Positions 1 through 11,046 of a stretch of 64,000 nucleotides of DNA are shown piece after piece. The stretch covers positions 158,115,501-158,179,500 of the forward strand of contig JAIOJX010000005.1 of the NCBI GenBank assembly GCA_022376925.1, read 5' to 3'. Origin of the DNA: Tragulus kanchil (Eukaryota; Chordata; Mammalia; Artiodactyla; Tragulidae). Each line of letters starts with the position of its first letter. Position 1 is the first letter of the stretch. The translations under genes were made by a program, and so were the position numbers. A model generated the notes under the pieces. It was not told the DNA's origin. It saw nothing but the letters and a program-made list of their open reading frames with translations, and ran no database searches.

Positions 1-204
1 CATGATTATGACTGTATCTGATAGTTACTACTTGTTTTCCTCCAGTTCTCATAGTCTGTGGCTTGGTGACTTACGGACAAATGCAAGAAAGAAAGAAAGA
101 CGAAGTGAGGAGAATCTGTGACTCAATAGCCATCACTGTCCTGGGCTGGCCAAGCAGTTGTATAATGTACTGAAATGTAGCCTTTGTGGCATAGCTATTT
201 ACTT

Positions 205-390
205 TCCAGCTTGTGAGCTTGAGCAAGTTAGTTAAACACTGTGATTGTGTCTAGTTTACTCCTCTCTAAAATGGGGATAGTAGCAGTGCCTACTTCATAA
301 GTCATGAAGATTTGATGACTTAAAGTGGGTTAAATGGTGACTGTAGTGTCTCGATAGACTCAGTGCTCAGTAAATGTTAACTATTTGCTT
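205..390 (+). repeat. MIR SINE fragment
   Basis: The stretch reads like the MIR core and 3' part in sense orientation: 'gagcaagttagttaaac', then 'aaaatggggatagtagcagt', then a tail ending 'cagtgctcagtaaatgtta'. These match the MIR order of spliced-looking core, 'aaaatggggataataa' and 'gtgcctggcacatagtaaat'. Divergence is high, as expected of an ancient mammalian element. Confidence 0.75.
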
Positions 391-1660
391 TTTTTCCTTA
401 CTGTAATTATTAATACCATAAGCCATTCAACATTAGTCTTGATGTTATAAGTGTTATACATTAACAAAGTCCTGAAAACACATTTGGAGGCCAAACTGCT
501 CAATCTCTCTCAGTTTCTATTGTCATAGGATTTCCTTTTCTTTGATCTTGATTCGTTTATACCAAACTGGTGCCTTATTGAATGATTTTGAGGAATCTCT
601 GGGAGAAGTCATAGAGCAGCAAGAATTTATCGCCTCTCAGGATCCACAGGACCTTGTTTTAGTCATTAATCTATTTAGCTTAGTTTTTCTCCAGTCTGTG
701 GTATGTCAGTGTTTTCATTTCATCCTGTTAGGAGAGCTGAAAAAAAAAAAAAAAAAAAAGATAAGGTTAAAGGATTTGCTGTAGATTACCTGAGTTTGGT
801 AGCAGAACTAGTCACAAAACCATTCTGACTGCTCTTCGTGGGTGTGGTTTATTCCATAGTCCTTTCACAGCTAAGATACCATATGTGCCATATCACATTA
901 GCTACGAAGATCAGCCAAGGAATATTGCGAAGTTTATTTGATCTCATAAATTGAATTCCTTAAATGTTAAATCTAAATATTTTATCATAAATATTTAAAG
1001 CAAATAACCAGTTTCCACTTAATCATAAAGCACAACTCTTGTTAGTCTGAAAGCATTTGCTTGGAAGATTACACATCACTTTAATGTATTTTCTGTCTGC
1101 TTTTGTGTCCATATAAAAATAACAAACCACAGATGCACAATGACATCATCACCACGGAACCCAGGAAGGAAGAAAAGGAAGTTCTGTGAGCTGAAGACGT
1201 TAGCTGTCCCCCTTCAGGCTGTCAGTGCTTCTCTTACCTACCTGTGTGTAAAGTCAGCCACAATGTGAAGGACGGTTGACACTCGCTCCTGCCAAATGAG
1301 TCCACAGTTTAAACCGTGTCCTCCAAATGTCCCCTGTCAGCAGTGAATGTGATTTTTTCCCCATAATGCTACATTAGGTGCTCTAGCTTGTCCCACTCAG
1401 CTCCACTGCATCTTCTCTAATGTTGTGTCCACTTCTAAATGATTTGAGTGATGGGCCTTCCCGCTTTAGCCTGGCTGGTGTAACCCAGAGTGCCTAGGAC
1501 TCACACGGCCTCCTCACTCCCTGTGGCAGCCATGCTGCAGCGGACCTGAGACAGGAGTGCCAGAGCTCACGTGACTTCAGTTGCTGCCCGGTAGGCTAGA
1601 GCAGCCTGAGCATTTTATTAAGAGGGCATTTAAAATTAGCATTATTATTCTAGAAGATGC
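391..1660. other. Unique intronic DNA, no gene seen
   Basis: I see no repeat family or coding signal. The only notable item is an A run of 19 bases near 740-758. The open frames crossing here are short and have no recognisable protein similarity. Confidence 0.6.
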
Positions 1661-3815
1661 TTTCACACTGCAGTAGAAATCATGCTGAGAGAATGTCTGA
1701 TATGCAACCCAATTTTGCCATTTTCTTAATTTCTTCCCATTACTCCTAGTAGCATACCTTTCAAGTCGTTTTACCCTCTTCATTTTGTACTTCTCTGATC
1801 ACCTAAATAATTTTATCTTCCCCCTTTCTGTTTTTACCAGTTATATTTGCCCAGAGTATTCATGATAAATATAATCGTGACAATAGAATGAGGGATTATT
1901 ACATGTAGATTTCTCAGAGTTAGAATAACTTTTAAAAATGTTGATGAGTCCCATAGAAGTAAGCAATATACACCTTCTCATAGCAATAAGCAGGAGTGTT
2001 TTGATTTTTTTTTTAAATTTACCTTTATCTGCTCTTAAATCATTCAGTTCTGTCATTTTCCAGGCTACTTTCTTGTATTACTGACACTCCCATAAGTGAA
2101 AGCCGCTTTCAATATCATCATCTTTCTAGAGAGCAATTTGTATCTCTCCTTGGTGATGATATTTGAGCAGCTCTGCCATCATATCATGGTTATTTAATTC
2201 TACTGTATTTATAAGCAATTCTCCAACCTGCTGACGGTTGTCACTTAGAAACCTTACTAATGTTTTTCCCTTTTTTCTGTTGTACTCATCAAATCCTGCC
2301 ACTTTTCACTATCTGTGCACCGTCCCACCAGCATTTGACTACCTTATGAACAAAAGTTAAAAAAATAAGGCATAGTGTTTGAGGTTTTTATATACCAAGA
2401 CATAAGCATCTAGCTTCATACTTTGGAAAACACCCCTGGAATATTCTTTGTCCTTTGCTCTTTGGTAGTCATTTATACTCCTCTTAGGAGTAATCGCACA
2501 TAAATATTATTTGCTTTGATGAACTTGGACAGTCTTTTTAAATTCTTGTATTCTTAAGTGCAGTTCTTGTATTGATTATCTTTTGTTTATTAATCACATT
2601 GATTAATTCATTTAGCAAACATTTGAGGACACTCTTGCATCCTACTGGGCACTATGCTGGGTGCTTTGAAAAGGAAAATAAGCAAGAAAATGTCTCTGTT
2701 GTTAGGAAGTTCAGAGTTCAGTAGGGCAGGAAAAAAAAAATTTTCACACTGCAGTAGAAATCATGCTGAGAGAATGTCTGATATGCAACCCAATTTTGCC
2801 ATTTTCTTAATTTCTTCCCATTACTCCTAGTAGCATACCTTTCAAGTCGTTTTACCCTCTTCATTTTGTACTTCTCTGATCACCTAAATAATTTTATCTT
2901 CCCCCTTTCTGTTTTTACCAGTTATATTTGCCCAGAGTATTCATGATAAATATAATCGTGACAATAGAATGAGGGATTATTACATGTAGATTTCTCAGAG
3001 TTAGAATAACTTTTAAAAATGTTGATGAGTCCCATAGAAGTAAGCAATATACACCTTCTCATAGCAATAAGCAGGAGTGTTTTGATTTTTTTTTTTTTAA
3101 ATTTACCTTTATCTGCTCTTAAATCATTCAGTTCTGTCATTTTCCAGGCTACTTTCTTGTATTACTGACACTCCCATAAGTGAAAGCCGGCTTTCAATAT
3201 CATCATCTTTCTAGAGAGCAATTTGTATCTCTCCTTGGTGATGATATTTGAGCAGCTCTGCCATCATATCATGGTTATTTAATTCTACTGTATTTATAAG
3301 CAATTCTCCAACCTGCTGACGGTTGTCACTTAGAAACCTTACTAATGTTTTTCCCTTTTTTCTGTTGTACTCATCAAATCCTGCCACTTTTCACTATCTG
3401 TGCACCGTCCCACCAGCATTTGACTACCTTATGAACAAAAGTTAAAAAAATAAGGCATAGTGTTTGAGGTTTTTATATACCAAGACATAAGCATCTAGCT
3501 TCATACTTTGGAAAACACCCCTGGAATATTCTTTGTCCTTTGCTCTTTGGTAGTCATTTATACTCCTCTTAGGAGTAATCGCACATAAATATTATTTGCT
3601 TTGATGAACTTGGACAGTCTTTTTAAATTCTTGTATTCTTAAGTGCAGTTCTTGTATTGATTATCTTTTGTTTATTAATCACATTGATTAATTCATTTAG
3701 CAAACATTTGAGGACACTCTTGCATCCTACTGGGCACTATGCTGGGTGCTTTGAAAAGGAAAATAAGCAAGAAAATGTCTCTGTTGTTAGGAAGTTCAGA
3801 GTTCAGTAGGGCAGG
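1661..3815. repeat. Tandem duplication 1 (offset 1,081 bp)
   Basis: Sequence 1661-2730 recurs at 2742-3815, beginning 'ttcacactgcagtagaaatc' and ending 'gttcagtagggcagg'. The two copies are separated by a short A-rich junction (2731-2741) that is absent from the right end, where 'gcagg' continues into 'ccgaaaaac'. The copies differ almost only in a homopolymer T run (about 2006 versus 3087) and one G (3189). Content is unique intron plus an L2-like tail. Best explained as an unmerged contig overlap. Confidence 0.95.
2611..2730 (-). repeat. L2-like fragment (with copy at 3696-3815)
   Basis: 'catttagcaaacatttgagga', 'gggcactatgctgggtgctt' and 'aaaatgtctctgttgttag' resemble the antisense 3' end of L2, whose usual form is 'tttattgagcacctactatg...aggcactgtgctaggcactgg'. 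The second copy exists only because of the surrounding duplication. Family assignment is by eye. Confidence 0.5.
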
Positions 3816-3856
3816 CCGAAAAACAAACACTTAACTATCATACTACGTGTGTGTGT

Positions 3857-4050
3857 GCATGCTCACTTGTGTCTGACTCTTTGTGACCTCATGGACTATA
3901 ACCTGCCAGGCTCTTCTGTCCAGGAGATTTTCCAGGCAAGAATACTGAAGTGGGTTGCCATTTCCTACTCCAACCCAGGGTTCAAACCCACATCTCTTGC
4001 CTCTCCTGCATTGGCAGGCAGATTCTTTACCACTGCACCTCCTGGAAATC
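3857..4050 (-). mobile_element. Bov-A2-type SINE
   Basis: Antisense copy of the ruminant Bov-A2 pattern: 'tgtctgactctttgtgacct', 'ggcaagaatactgaagtggg', 'ttgccatttcctactcc', and a degraded tRNA-like head 'ggcaggcagattctttacca' near the right end. The family is restricted to ruminants, which places the genome. The copy is moderately diverged and lacks the final 'gctcagtggt' head. Confidence 0.85.
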
Positions 4051-4929
4051 TTACAGTGTGAAACATGCTCTAGTGAAATGAGCGCTGATGAGGGCGGAAT
4101 TACTGCTTCTAGAGATTAATCAGTACTCATGAGAGACTGCATGAAGCATGTGCCCTTTGAGTTGGGCTTTCCAGGCGAAGAAAAGAAATAAGGGGAGAAA
4201 TGTACGTCCAGGAGCAGAAACCACAGTAGTAGGGCACAGAAACCTGATGTACATTGAGGAATGATCCATGAGTCAAACATGGGACATATGGCAGAAGTCA
4301 TTCATGTTGGAACCAGAGAAATGAGTAGGGTGGTACACTGAAGAAACGGAATCCAGTAATCCAAGGCAGCATTAACCCCAAGGTAATTAACCTTTGCTCT
4401 TGAAATACATGGTTCTATATATGTTTAAACATGTTTATATTTATGACTATAGGTGTCTATTATGATTTAGACTGTTTCCCACCCCTTTATCTGTGCACTA
4501 GAATCTCTGCCTCATTCTAATTAGAAACTCTGAGGGTGGCATCCATATATTTTTAAGTTCCCCAGGTGACTCTGATGGGCAGCCAGGGTTGAGAACCATC
4601 CACTCAGACCCCCCTCAGTGCTTGTACAGGTAGCAAGAATACCTTGTCTCTTCAAAACTGGTCAGGTGGTACCCATAAATGAGAAGCCATTCCACCCGTA
4701 GGTTGGTAGGAAAAGCAGCCTCTGCCTCTCTCCTCAGAGCTCTTTCTCCTACAGCAGGTCTTTAAACATGCTCAGATGACTTCCACTTACTAACGAGTAA
4801 AACAAATCCCCGTGGCATCGTCGTGTTTCACTCCTCATAGCCAAGCCCTGCACTTCTGTTTTGATTTCTGCTCCAGCCAAGTGCAGTCTAAAGTCAGTTC
4901 TACTCCTTCATAAATATTGCAACCTTCCT
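4051..4929. other. Intronic DNA with possible old DNA-transposon fragment
   Basis: Mostly unassigned. Around 4490-4610 the words 'agaatctctgcctcattcta' and 'ttccccaggtgactctgatg' followed by 'gagaaccatc' resemble MER5-like hAT-Charlie remnants, a weak call. The part around 4130-4290 recalls old LINE-derived DNA but I cannot name it. No coding evidence. Confidence 0.35.
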
Positions 4930-5310
4930 GGGTGTTGAATTCCTGTATTTGCATATGCTACTCTTCTCCCTGGATTTTTCTTCCGTGCATTGTTTTCTTG
5001 GCATCCCCTCACTCATATTCCAGTACTCAACCTCACCTCTGAGTTCTCCTGCATTGTCAGCTGATCCTTTATGGACTGAGCCACTATGGAAGCCCCCCCA
5101 ATCTGAGAAGCCTTCTCTAATCTTCCCAGTCTGGATTAGGTGGCATTCCTTTGCGCTATTGTGCTATTTTGTGTAATGCTTGTAAAATAATATTTATTAA
5201 TTTATATATTGTAATAACCTATCTGCATTAAAGCATGGACCTTTTAGGAATTAACTTATTCATATTTATTTCCATATCTAGTGGCTCACAGTATTCATGT
5301 ATAGTAGTTC
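4930..5310 (+). repeat. L2 3'-end fragment with a small Bov SINE scrap
   Basis: The stretch follows the order of the L2 3' region ('agaagccttctctaatcttcc', 'tgcattaaagcatggacctt', 'tagtagttcctcaataaa'). Inside it, 5038-5096 ('ctcctgcattgtcagctgat', 'gagccactatggaagcc') is a fragment of an antisense tRNA-Glu-type SINE head. It ends in an A run immediately before the L1 at 5311. Confidence 0.6.
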
Positions 5311-5772
5311 CTCAATAAAAAAAAAAATTGCTCAGCTCAACAAAATCAAAAATGAAAAAGGAGAGATTACAACAGATAATGCAGAAATCCAAAGGATTAT
5401 AAGAGACTGTTATGAACAACTCTATGGCAACAAACTGGACAACCTGGAAGAAATGGACAGTTTCTTGGGGAAGATTAATCTCCCAAGACTCAACCAGGAA
5501 GAAATAGAAACTATGAACAAGCCAATCACAAGCTCAGAAATCGACTTTGTGATCAAAAGTCTACCCAAAAATAAAAGCCCAGGGCCAGATGGCTTCACAA
5601 GTGAATTCTACCAAACATTTAAAGAAGAGCTAATGCCTGTCCTTCTAAAACTCTTTCAAAAAATTGCACAGGAAGGAAACTTCCAAACACATTCTATGAG
5701 GCCGCCATCACCCTGATACCAAAGCCAGGCAAAGACAACACAAAAAAAGAAAATTGTAGGCCAATTTCACTG

Positions 5773-6831
5773 ATGAATCTAGATGCCAAAATCCTCAACA
5801 AAATACTAGCAAACAGAATTCAACAACACATCAAAAAGCTCATACATCATGATCAAGTCGGGTTCATCCCAGGCATGCAAGGATTCTTCAATAGCCACAA
5901 ATCAATCAATGTGATACACCATATCAACAAATTGAGAGACAAAAATCACATGATCATCTCAATAGATGCAGAAAAGGCCTTCGGCAAAGTACGGCATCCA
6001 TTTATGATAAAAACTCTTCAAAAAATGGGCATAGAAGGAACCTATCTCAACATAGTGAAAACCATATATGAGAAGCCCACAGCGAACATTATCCTCAATG
6101 GTGAAAAACTGAAAGCATTCCCTCTAAGATCAGGAACAAGACAAGGGTGTCCACTTTCACCACTCTTATTCAACATAGTCCTGGAAGTTCTAGCAACAGC
6201 AATAAGAGAAGAGAAAGAAATCAAAGGAATCCAGATTGGAAAGGAAGAAGTCAAACTCTCTCTATTCGCAGACGACATGATATTATACATAGAAAATCCC
6301 AAAGACACTATTACAAAACTACTAGAGTTAATCAGTGAATTCAGCAAAGTTGCAGCATACAAAATCAATATACAGAAATCACTGGTATTCCTATACACAA
6401 ACAATGAAAAATCAGAAAATGAAATCAAAGAGGCAATCCGCTTCACCATTGCAACCAAAAGAATCAAATATCTAGGAATAAACCTACCCAAAGAAACAAA
6501 AGAACTGTGCACTGAAAATTACAAAACACTCATGAGAGATATTAAAGAAGACTTAAACAGATGGAGAGATATTCCTTGTTCCTCGGTCGGAAGAATCAAT
6601 ATTGTGAAAATGACCATACTACCAAATGTCATCTATAGATTCAATGTGATCCCTATCAAACTACCAATGACATTCTTCACAGAACTAGACCAAAGAATAA
6701 CACAGTTCATATGGAAACACAAAAGACCTCAAATAGCCAAAGCAATCCTGAGGAAGAAGAATGGAGCTGGAGGGATCAGCCTCCCCAACTTCAGACTCTA
6801 CTACAAAGCAACAGTCCTCAAGACAGGATAG
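5773..6831 (+). pseudogene. L1 ORF2 reverse transcriptase core, broken
   Basis: A 352-residue open stretch of L1 ORF2 protein, the enzyme that copies L1 RNA into DNA at the insertion site. Visible motifs: '[11 protein letters not shown]' (RT region before motif A), 'SIDAEKAF' (motif A with catalytic Asp), '[13 protein letters not shown]' (motif B), and 'FADDMILY' at 6265 onward (motif C, the catalytic Asp pair intact). A motif-rich RT core is thus preserved. However, the upstream part is in another frame (break near 5690), the endonuclease is absent, and the frame closes at a stop 3' of 'VLKTG', where the family normally continues 'YWNKNR'. The true protein is about 1,270 residues, so this is a fragment. 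The first residue is simply the first Met of the open stretch, not a genuine start. Confidence 0.9.
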
Positions 6832-9010
6832 TACTGGAACAAAAACAGAAATATCGACCAATGGAACAAGATCGAGAACCCAGAGATAAACCCACGCACC
6901 TATGGGTACCTTATTTTTGACAAAGGAGGTGAAACTATAAAATGGGACAAAGACAGCCTCTTCAACAAATGGTGCTGGGAAAATTGGACAGCTACATGCA
7001 AAAAAAATGAAGTTGGAACATTCCCTGACACTATGCACAAAGATCAACTCAAAATGGATTAAAGACCAGAAACCATCAAACTCTTAGAGGAGAATATAGG
7101 CAAAACGCTCAAGGACATCAATCAAAGCAAGATCTTCTCTGACCCACCTACTAGAATAGTGGAACTAAAAAGACAAATTAACACGTGGGACCTAATAAAA
7201 CTTAAAAGCTTGTGTACAGCAAAAGAAATTACAAAAAAGCTGAACAGACAGCCCACAGAGTGGGAGAAAATCATAGCAAATGAAACAACAGACAAAGAAT
7301 TAATCTCCAAAATCTACAAGCAACTCAGACAACTCAGCACCAGAAAAATGAACAACCCAATCAAAAAATGCGAAAAGGACCTAAAGAGACGCCTCTCCAA
7401 AGAGGACATACAGATGACCCAAAAGCACATGAAACGATGCTCAACTTCACTAATAATTAGAGAAATGCAAATCAAAACTACAATGAGATATCACCTCACA
7501 CCCGTCAGAATGGCCATCATCCACAAATCAACAGACAATAAATGCTGGAGAGGGTGCAGAGAAAAGGGAACACTCCTGCATTGCTGGTGGGAGTGTAAAT
7601 TGATATAGCCTCTATGGAAGACAGTATGGAGATTTCTTAAAAAATTAAAAATAGAAGCACCCTATGAACCAACAATCCCACTCTTAGGCTTATACCCTGG
7701 TGAAATCAAATCTGAAAGAAGCACTTGTACCCCAATGTTCATTGCAGCTCTCTATACAATAGCTAGAATATGGAAGCAACCTAGATGCCCATTGACGAAT
7801 GAATGGATCCAAAAGCTCTGGTACATATATACAATGCCCTATGACATTCTTCACAGAACTAGACCAAAGAATAACACAGTTCATATGGAAACACAAAAGA
7901 CCTCAAATAGCCAAAGCAATCCTGAGGAAGAAGAATGGAGCTGGAGGGATCAGCCTCCCCAACTTCAGACTCTACTACAAAGCAACAGTCCTCAAGACAG
8001 GATAGTACTGGAACAAAAACAGAAATATCGACCAATGGAACAAGATCGAGAACCCAGAGATAAACCCACGCACCTATGGGTACCTTATTTTTGACAAAGG
8101 AGGTGAAACTATAAAATGGGACAAAGACAGCCTCTTCAACAAATGGTGCTGGGAAAATTGGACAGCTACATGCAAAAAAAATGAAGTTGGAACATTCCCT
8201 GACACTATGCACAAAGATCAACTCAAAATGGATTAAAGACCAGAAACCATCAAACTCTTAGAGGAGAATATAGGCAAAACGCTCAAGGACATCAATCAAA
8301 GCAAGATCTTCTCTGACCCACCTACTAGAATAGTGGAACTAAAAAGACAAATTAACACGTGGGACCTAATAAAACTTAAAAGCTTGTGTACAGCAAAAGA
8401 AATTACAAAAAAGCTGAACAGACAGCCCACAGAGTGGGAGAAAATCATAGCAAATGAAACAACAGACAAAGAATTAATCTCCAAAATCTACAAGCAACTC
8501 AGACAACTCAGCACCAGAAAAATGAACAACCCAATCAAAAAATGCGAAAAGGACCTAAAGAGACGCCTCTCCAAAGAGGACATACAGATGACCCAAAAGC
8601 ACATGAAACGATGCTCAACTTCACTAATAATTAGAGAAATGCAAATCAAAACTACAATGAGATATCACCTCACACCCGTCAGAATGGCCATCATCCACAA
8701 ATCAACAGACAATAAATGCTGGAGAGGGTGCAGAGAAAAGGGAACACTCCTGCATTGCTGGTGGGAGTGTAAATTGATATAGCCTCTATGGAAGACAGTA
8801 TGGAGATTTCTTAAAAAATTAAAAATAGAAGCACCCTATGAACCAACAATCCCACTCTTAGGCTTATACCCTGGTGAAATCAAATCTGAAAGAAGCACTT
8901 GTACCCCAATGTTCATTGCAGCTCTCTATACAATAGCTAGAATATGGAAGCAACCTAGATGCCCATTGACGAACGAATGGATCCAAAAGCTCTGGTACAT
9001 ATATACAATG
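6667..9010. repeat. Tandem duplication 2 (offset 1,174 bp), inside the L1
   Basis: L1 sequence 6667-7836 recurs at 7841-9010, starting 'atgacattcttcacagaact' and ending 'gtacatatatacaatg'. At the junction the L1 reads 'acaatg', then 'ccct', then jumps back to 'atgacattc'. The right copy continues normally with 'gagtactacacagctg', which is the expected next L1 sequence. Copies are nearly identical (one difference at 7799/8973). All ORF2 C-terminal pieces therefore appear twice. Confidence 0.96.
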
Positions 9011-9484
9011 GAGTACTACACAGCTGTAAAGAGAAATGCAGAAGAATCAGCCCTAATGAGGTGGCTGGATCTAGAACGTATTATCAAAAGTGAAGTCAGT
9101 CAGAAAGAGAAGGACAAATACAGTATATCAACACATATATATGGAATCTAGTAGGATGGTGATGATGGCACATGCAGTGAAGCGACGGAAAGACAGACAT
9201 GGACAGTGGACATATGGACATTGTGGGGAAGGAACAGAGGGTGGGAGGCGTAAAGGAAGTAGCATGAAGGCCTGTACTATCATAGGTGAAGAAAATAGCT
9301 ATAGTCATTGTTCTGTGAGAAAAGGGGATCCTTCAGGGGTGCTGTGTGATGGTTGGGAGGGATAGGAGGGGGTAGATATACATATGACTAGTCTGGAATC
9401 GTACATATCTGTAAACAACAAAGCTATAAAAGTTCAAAGTAAGATAAAAGTTTAAAAAAATTGCTAAATTAATAATGACAAATA

Positions 9485-9652
9485 TAGTCATTGAGTGCTT
9501 TTGAGTACCTACTATTTGCTCGCTATTGTGCCAATCACTGAGCACTTAATATGTGCCTGGTCAAGTAAAGACCAACCACTTAACACATGTGTCATGTAAC
9601 TTCCCAAAGTTAGGTACTGTTTCTTTCCCTTTTATGGAAACTGAGACTTTAA
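9485..9652 (-). repeat. MIR SINE fragment, antisense
   Basis: 'gagtacctactatttgctcg', 'ccaatcactgagcacttaat', 'ttaggtactgtttctttccc' and 'ttttatggaaactgagactt' follow the reverse complement of MIR in order. The adjacent CHR-like SINE has inserted just beyond it. Confidence 0.7.
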
Positions 9653-9665
9653 GAAGTTAAGTCTC

Positions 9666-10186
9666 GGGCCTCCCTGGTAGCTCAGTGGTAAAGAGTTCGC
9701 CTGCCAATGCAGGAGACATGAGTTCGATCCCTGGTCTTGGAGGATTCCGCATGCTGCGGAGCAGCTAAGCCCATGAGCCACAACTGTTGAGCCTGTGCTC
9801 TAGAGCCTCTCATCCGCAACTGTTGAGCCCATGTGCCACAACTACTGAAGCTCCTGTGCCCTAGACCCCGAGTTCCACAAGAAAAGTCACCACAACAAGA
9901 ATATCCCACATGCTGTGGAGCAGCTAAGCCTGGGAGCCAAAACTGTTGAGCCTGTGCTCTAGAGCCTTGGAGCTGCAACTATTGAGTCCATGTGCCACAA
10001 CTACTGAAACCTGTGGGCCCTAGAGCCCGAGTTCCACAACAAGAGACATCACCACAACAAGAAGCCTGCTCACCTCAACTAGAGAGTAAACCCCACTCCC
10101 TGCAACTACAGAAGAGCCTATGGCAGCAGTAAAAACCCAGAAGAGCCAAAAATAAATACATAAATAAAATTTAAAATAAAAAAAAT
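9666..10186 (+). mobile_element. CHR-like tRNA-Glu SINE with doubled body
   Basis: Flanked by a perfect 13-bp target-site duplication, 'gaagttaagtctc', at 9653-9665 and 10187-10199. The head has an A box ('tagctcagtggtaaagag') and B box ('gagttcgatccc'). The body has the 'agcagctaagccc...gccacaactgttgag' pattern of CHR SINEs and ends in 'ccaaaaataaatacataaat'. It is longer than usual because a body segment starting about 9747 is repeated about 159 bp later (from about 9906). Some cattle-group SINE subfamilies also vary in body length, so the doubling may be inherited rather than local. Confidence 0.88.
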
Positions 10187-10199
10187 GAAGTTAAGTCTC

Positions 10200-11046
10200 A
10201 AAACTGAAATGCTGTTTCTGGTGTCTTTCTCAGATTGGTATTTCACTTTTAGCCTGAACTGAGGGACTTCTTTAATGTAAACTGTAAATTTTCTAGAGTA
10301 TAATTTATAATCATCCATTTACATTTATCTTGTAATTTGGCAGTATTACAGGTTGTCTTTGGTGCTTGTATTTGGACTTTAAAAAAAGATTGGATTCTAT
10401 GTGGCTTAACTAGTAATTTTTTTTTTCTTTTTGTCTAACACTGATACTTTTGCTAGCCTTTCAGTGAAAACAGAGGAACAGCCATTTGTTCTGTTTGGTA
10501 ATTAGAGAGACCAAATGTTTAAAATCAATGGACAGTGCCACAGCTTCCAGTTCCCGATCCTCTCCCCACTGAAGAATCCCCAGAGCCAATGGTTTGAATT
10601 CCCTCTCTCAGAAACCTGCTCATAAATAGAAAAATTGGCTAGTTCGACTTTCCCCCCTCTGCTCTTTTCTCCTCCTCCCTGCTAATGAGCAGTGAAATGG
10701 CCTAATGACTGGGACCAGAGGGAGAGGAGAGCAGAGAAGAAACCCCGAGTAATCTGCACACTGAATTATCAGCCTCTGTGTAATTGAGTTTTCTTTGGCT
10801 TCCTTCTTGGAGTTCAGCATTTTGATTACTGAGAGATGCACTGTTTCTCCAGGCACTGAGACGAGCCGTATTTTCAGTTTTTGCCGTGGTCATTTTGATC
10901 CACCCATGTGGACTAGAAGGCTTGTGCTTCTGTTGGGGACTCCAGAGGGGAAGCTGGGAGGTCTCTGAATGAATGACACGGTTCCCTTTTCCACTGAGAG
11001 TCAAACACAGAATGGCCTTTTCATGCCCTTGTCTGTTTGACTGCGT
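10200..11046. other. Unique intronic DNA
   Basis: No repeat family recognised. Mixed AT-rich and moderately GC-rich sequence, with several long open frames on the minus strand that have no recognisable domain. I treat those as chance. Confidence 0.55.

Larger units (their letters stand above)
5311..9455 (+). mobile_element. 5'-truncated L1 retrotransposon, degraded ORF2 and 3' UTR
   Basis: A long L1 insertion missing its promoter, ORF1 and the endonuclease part of ORF2. The translated pieces in order are: the ORF2 linker and early reverse transcriptase (5311-5716), a reading-frame break near 5690, the reverse transcriptase core (5773-6831), then the C-terminal region in pieces (7159-7608, 8909-9151) broken by stops near 6829, 7060 and 7605. 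The 3' UTR with an A-rich tail runs to about 9455. The 3' UTR does not follow the cattle L1 consensus I know. The element carries tandem duplication 2 internally; without it the insertion would be about 2.97 kb. It cannot be autonomous because of the frameshift and stops. Confidence 0.93.

Noticed and set aside
5773..6831. An active L1 reverse transcriptase
   Set aside because: The RT motifs are present, but the element lacks its 5' half and has a frameshift and downstream stops. It is a relic.
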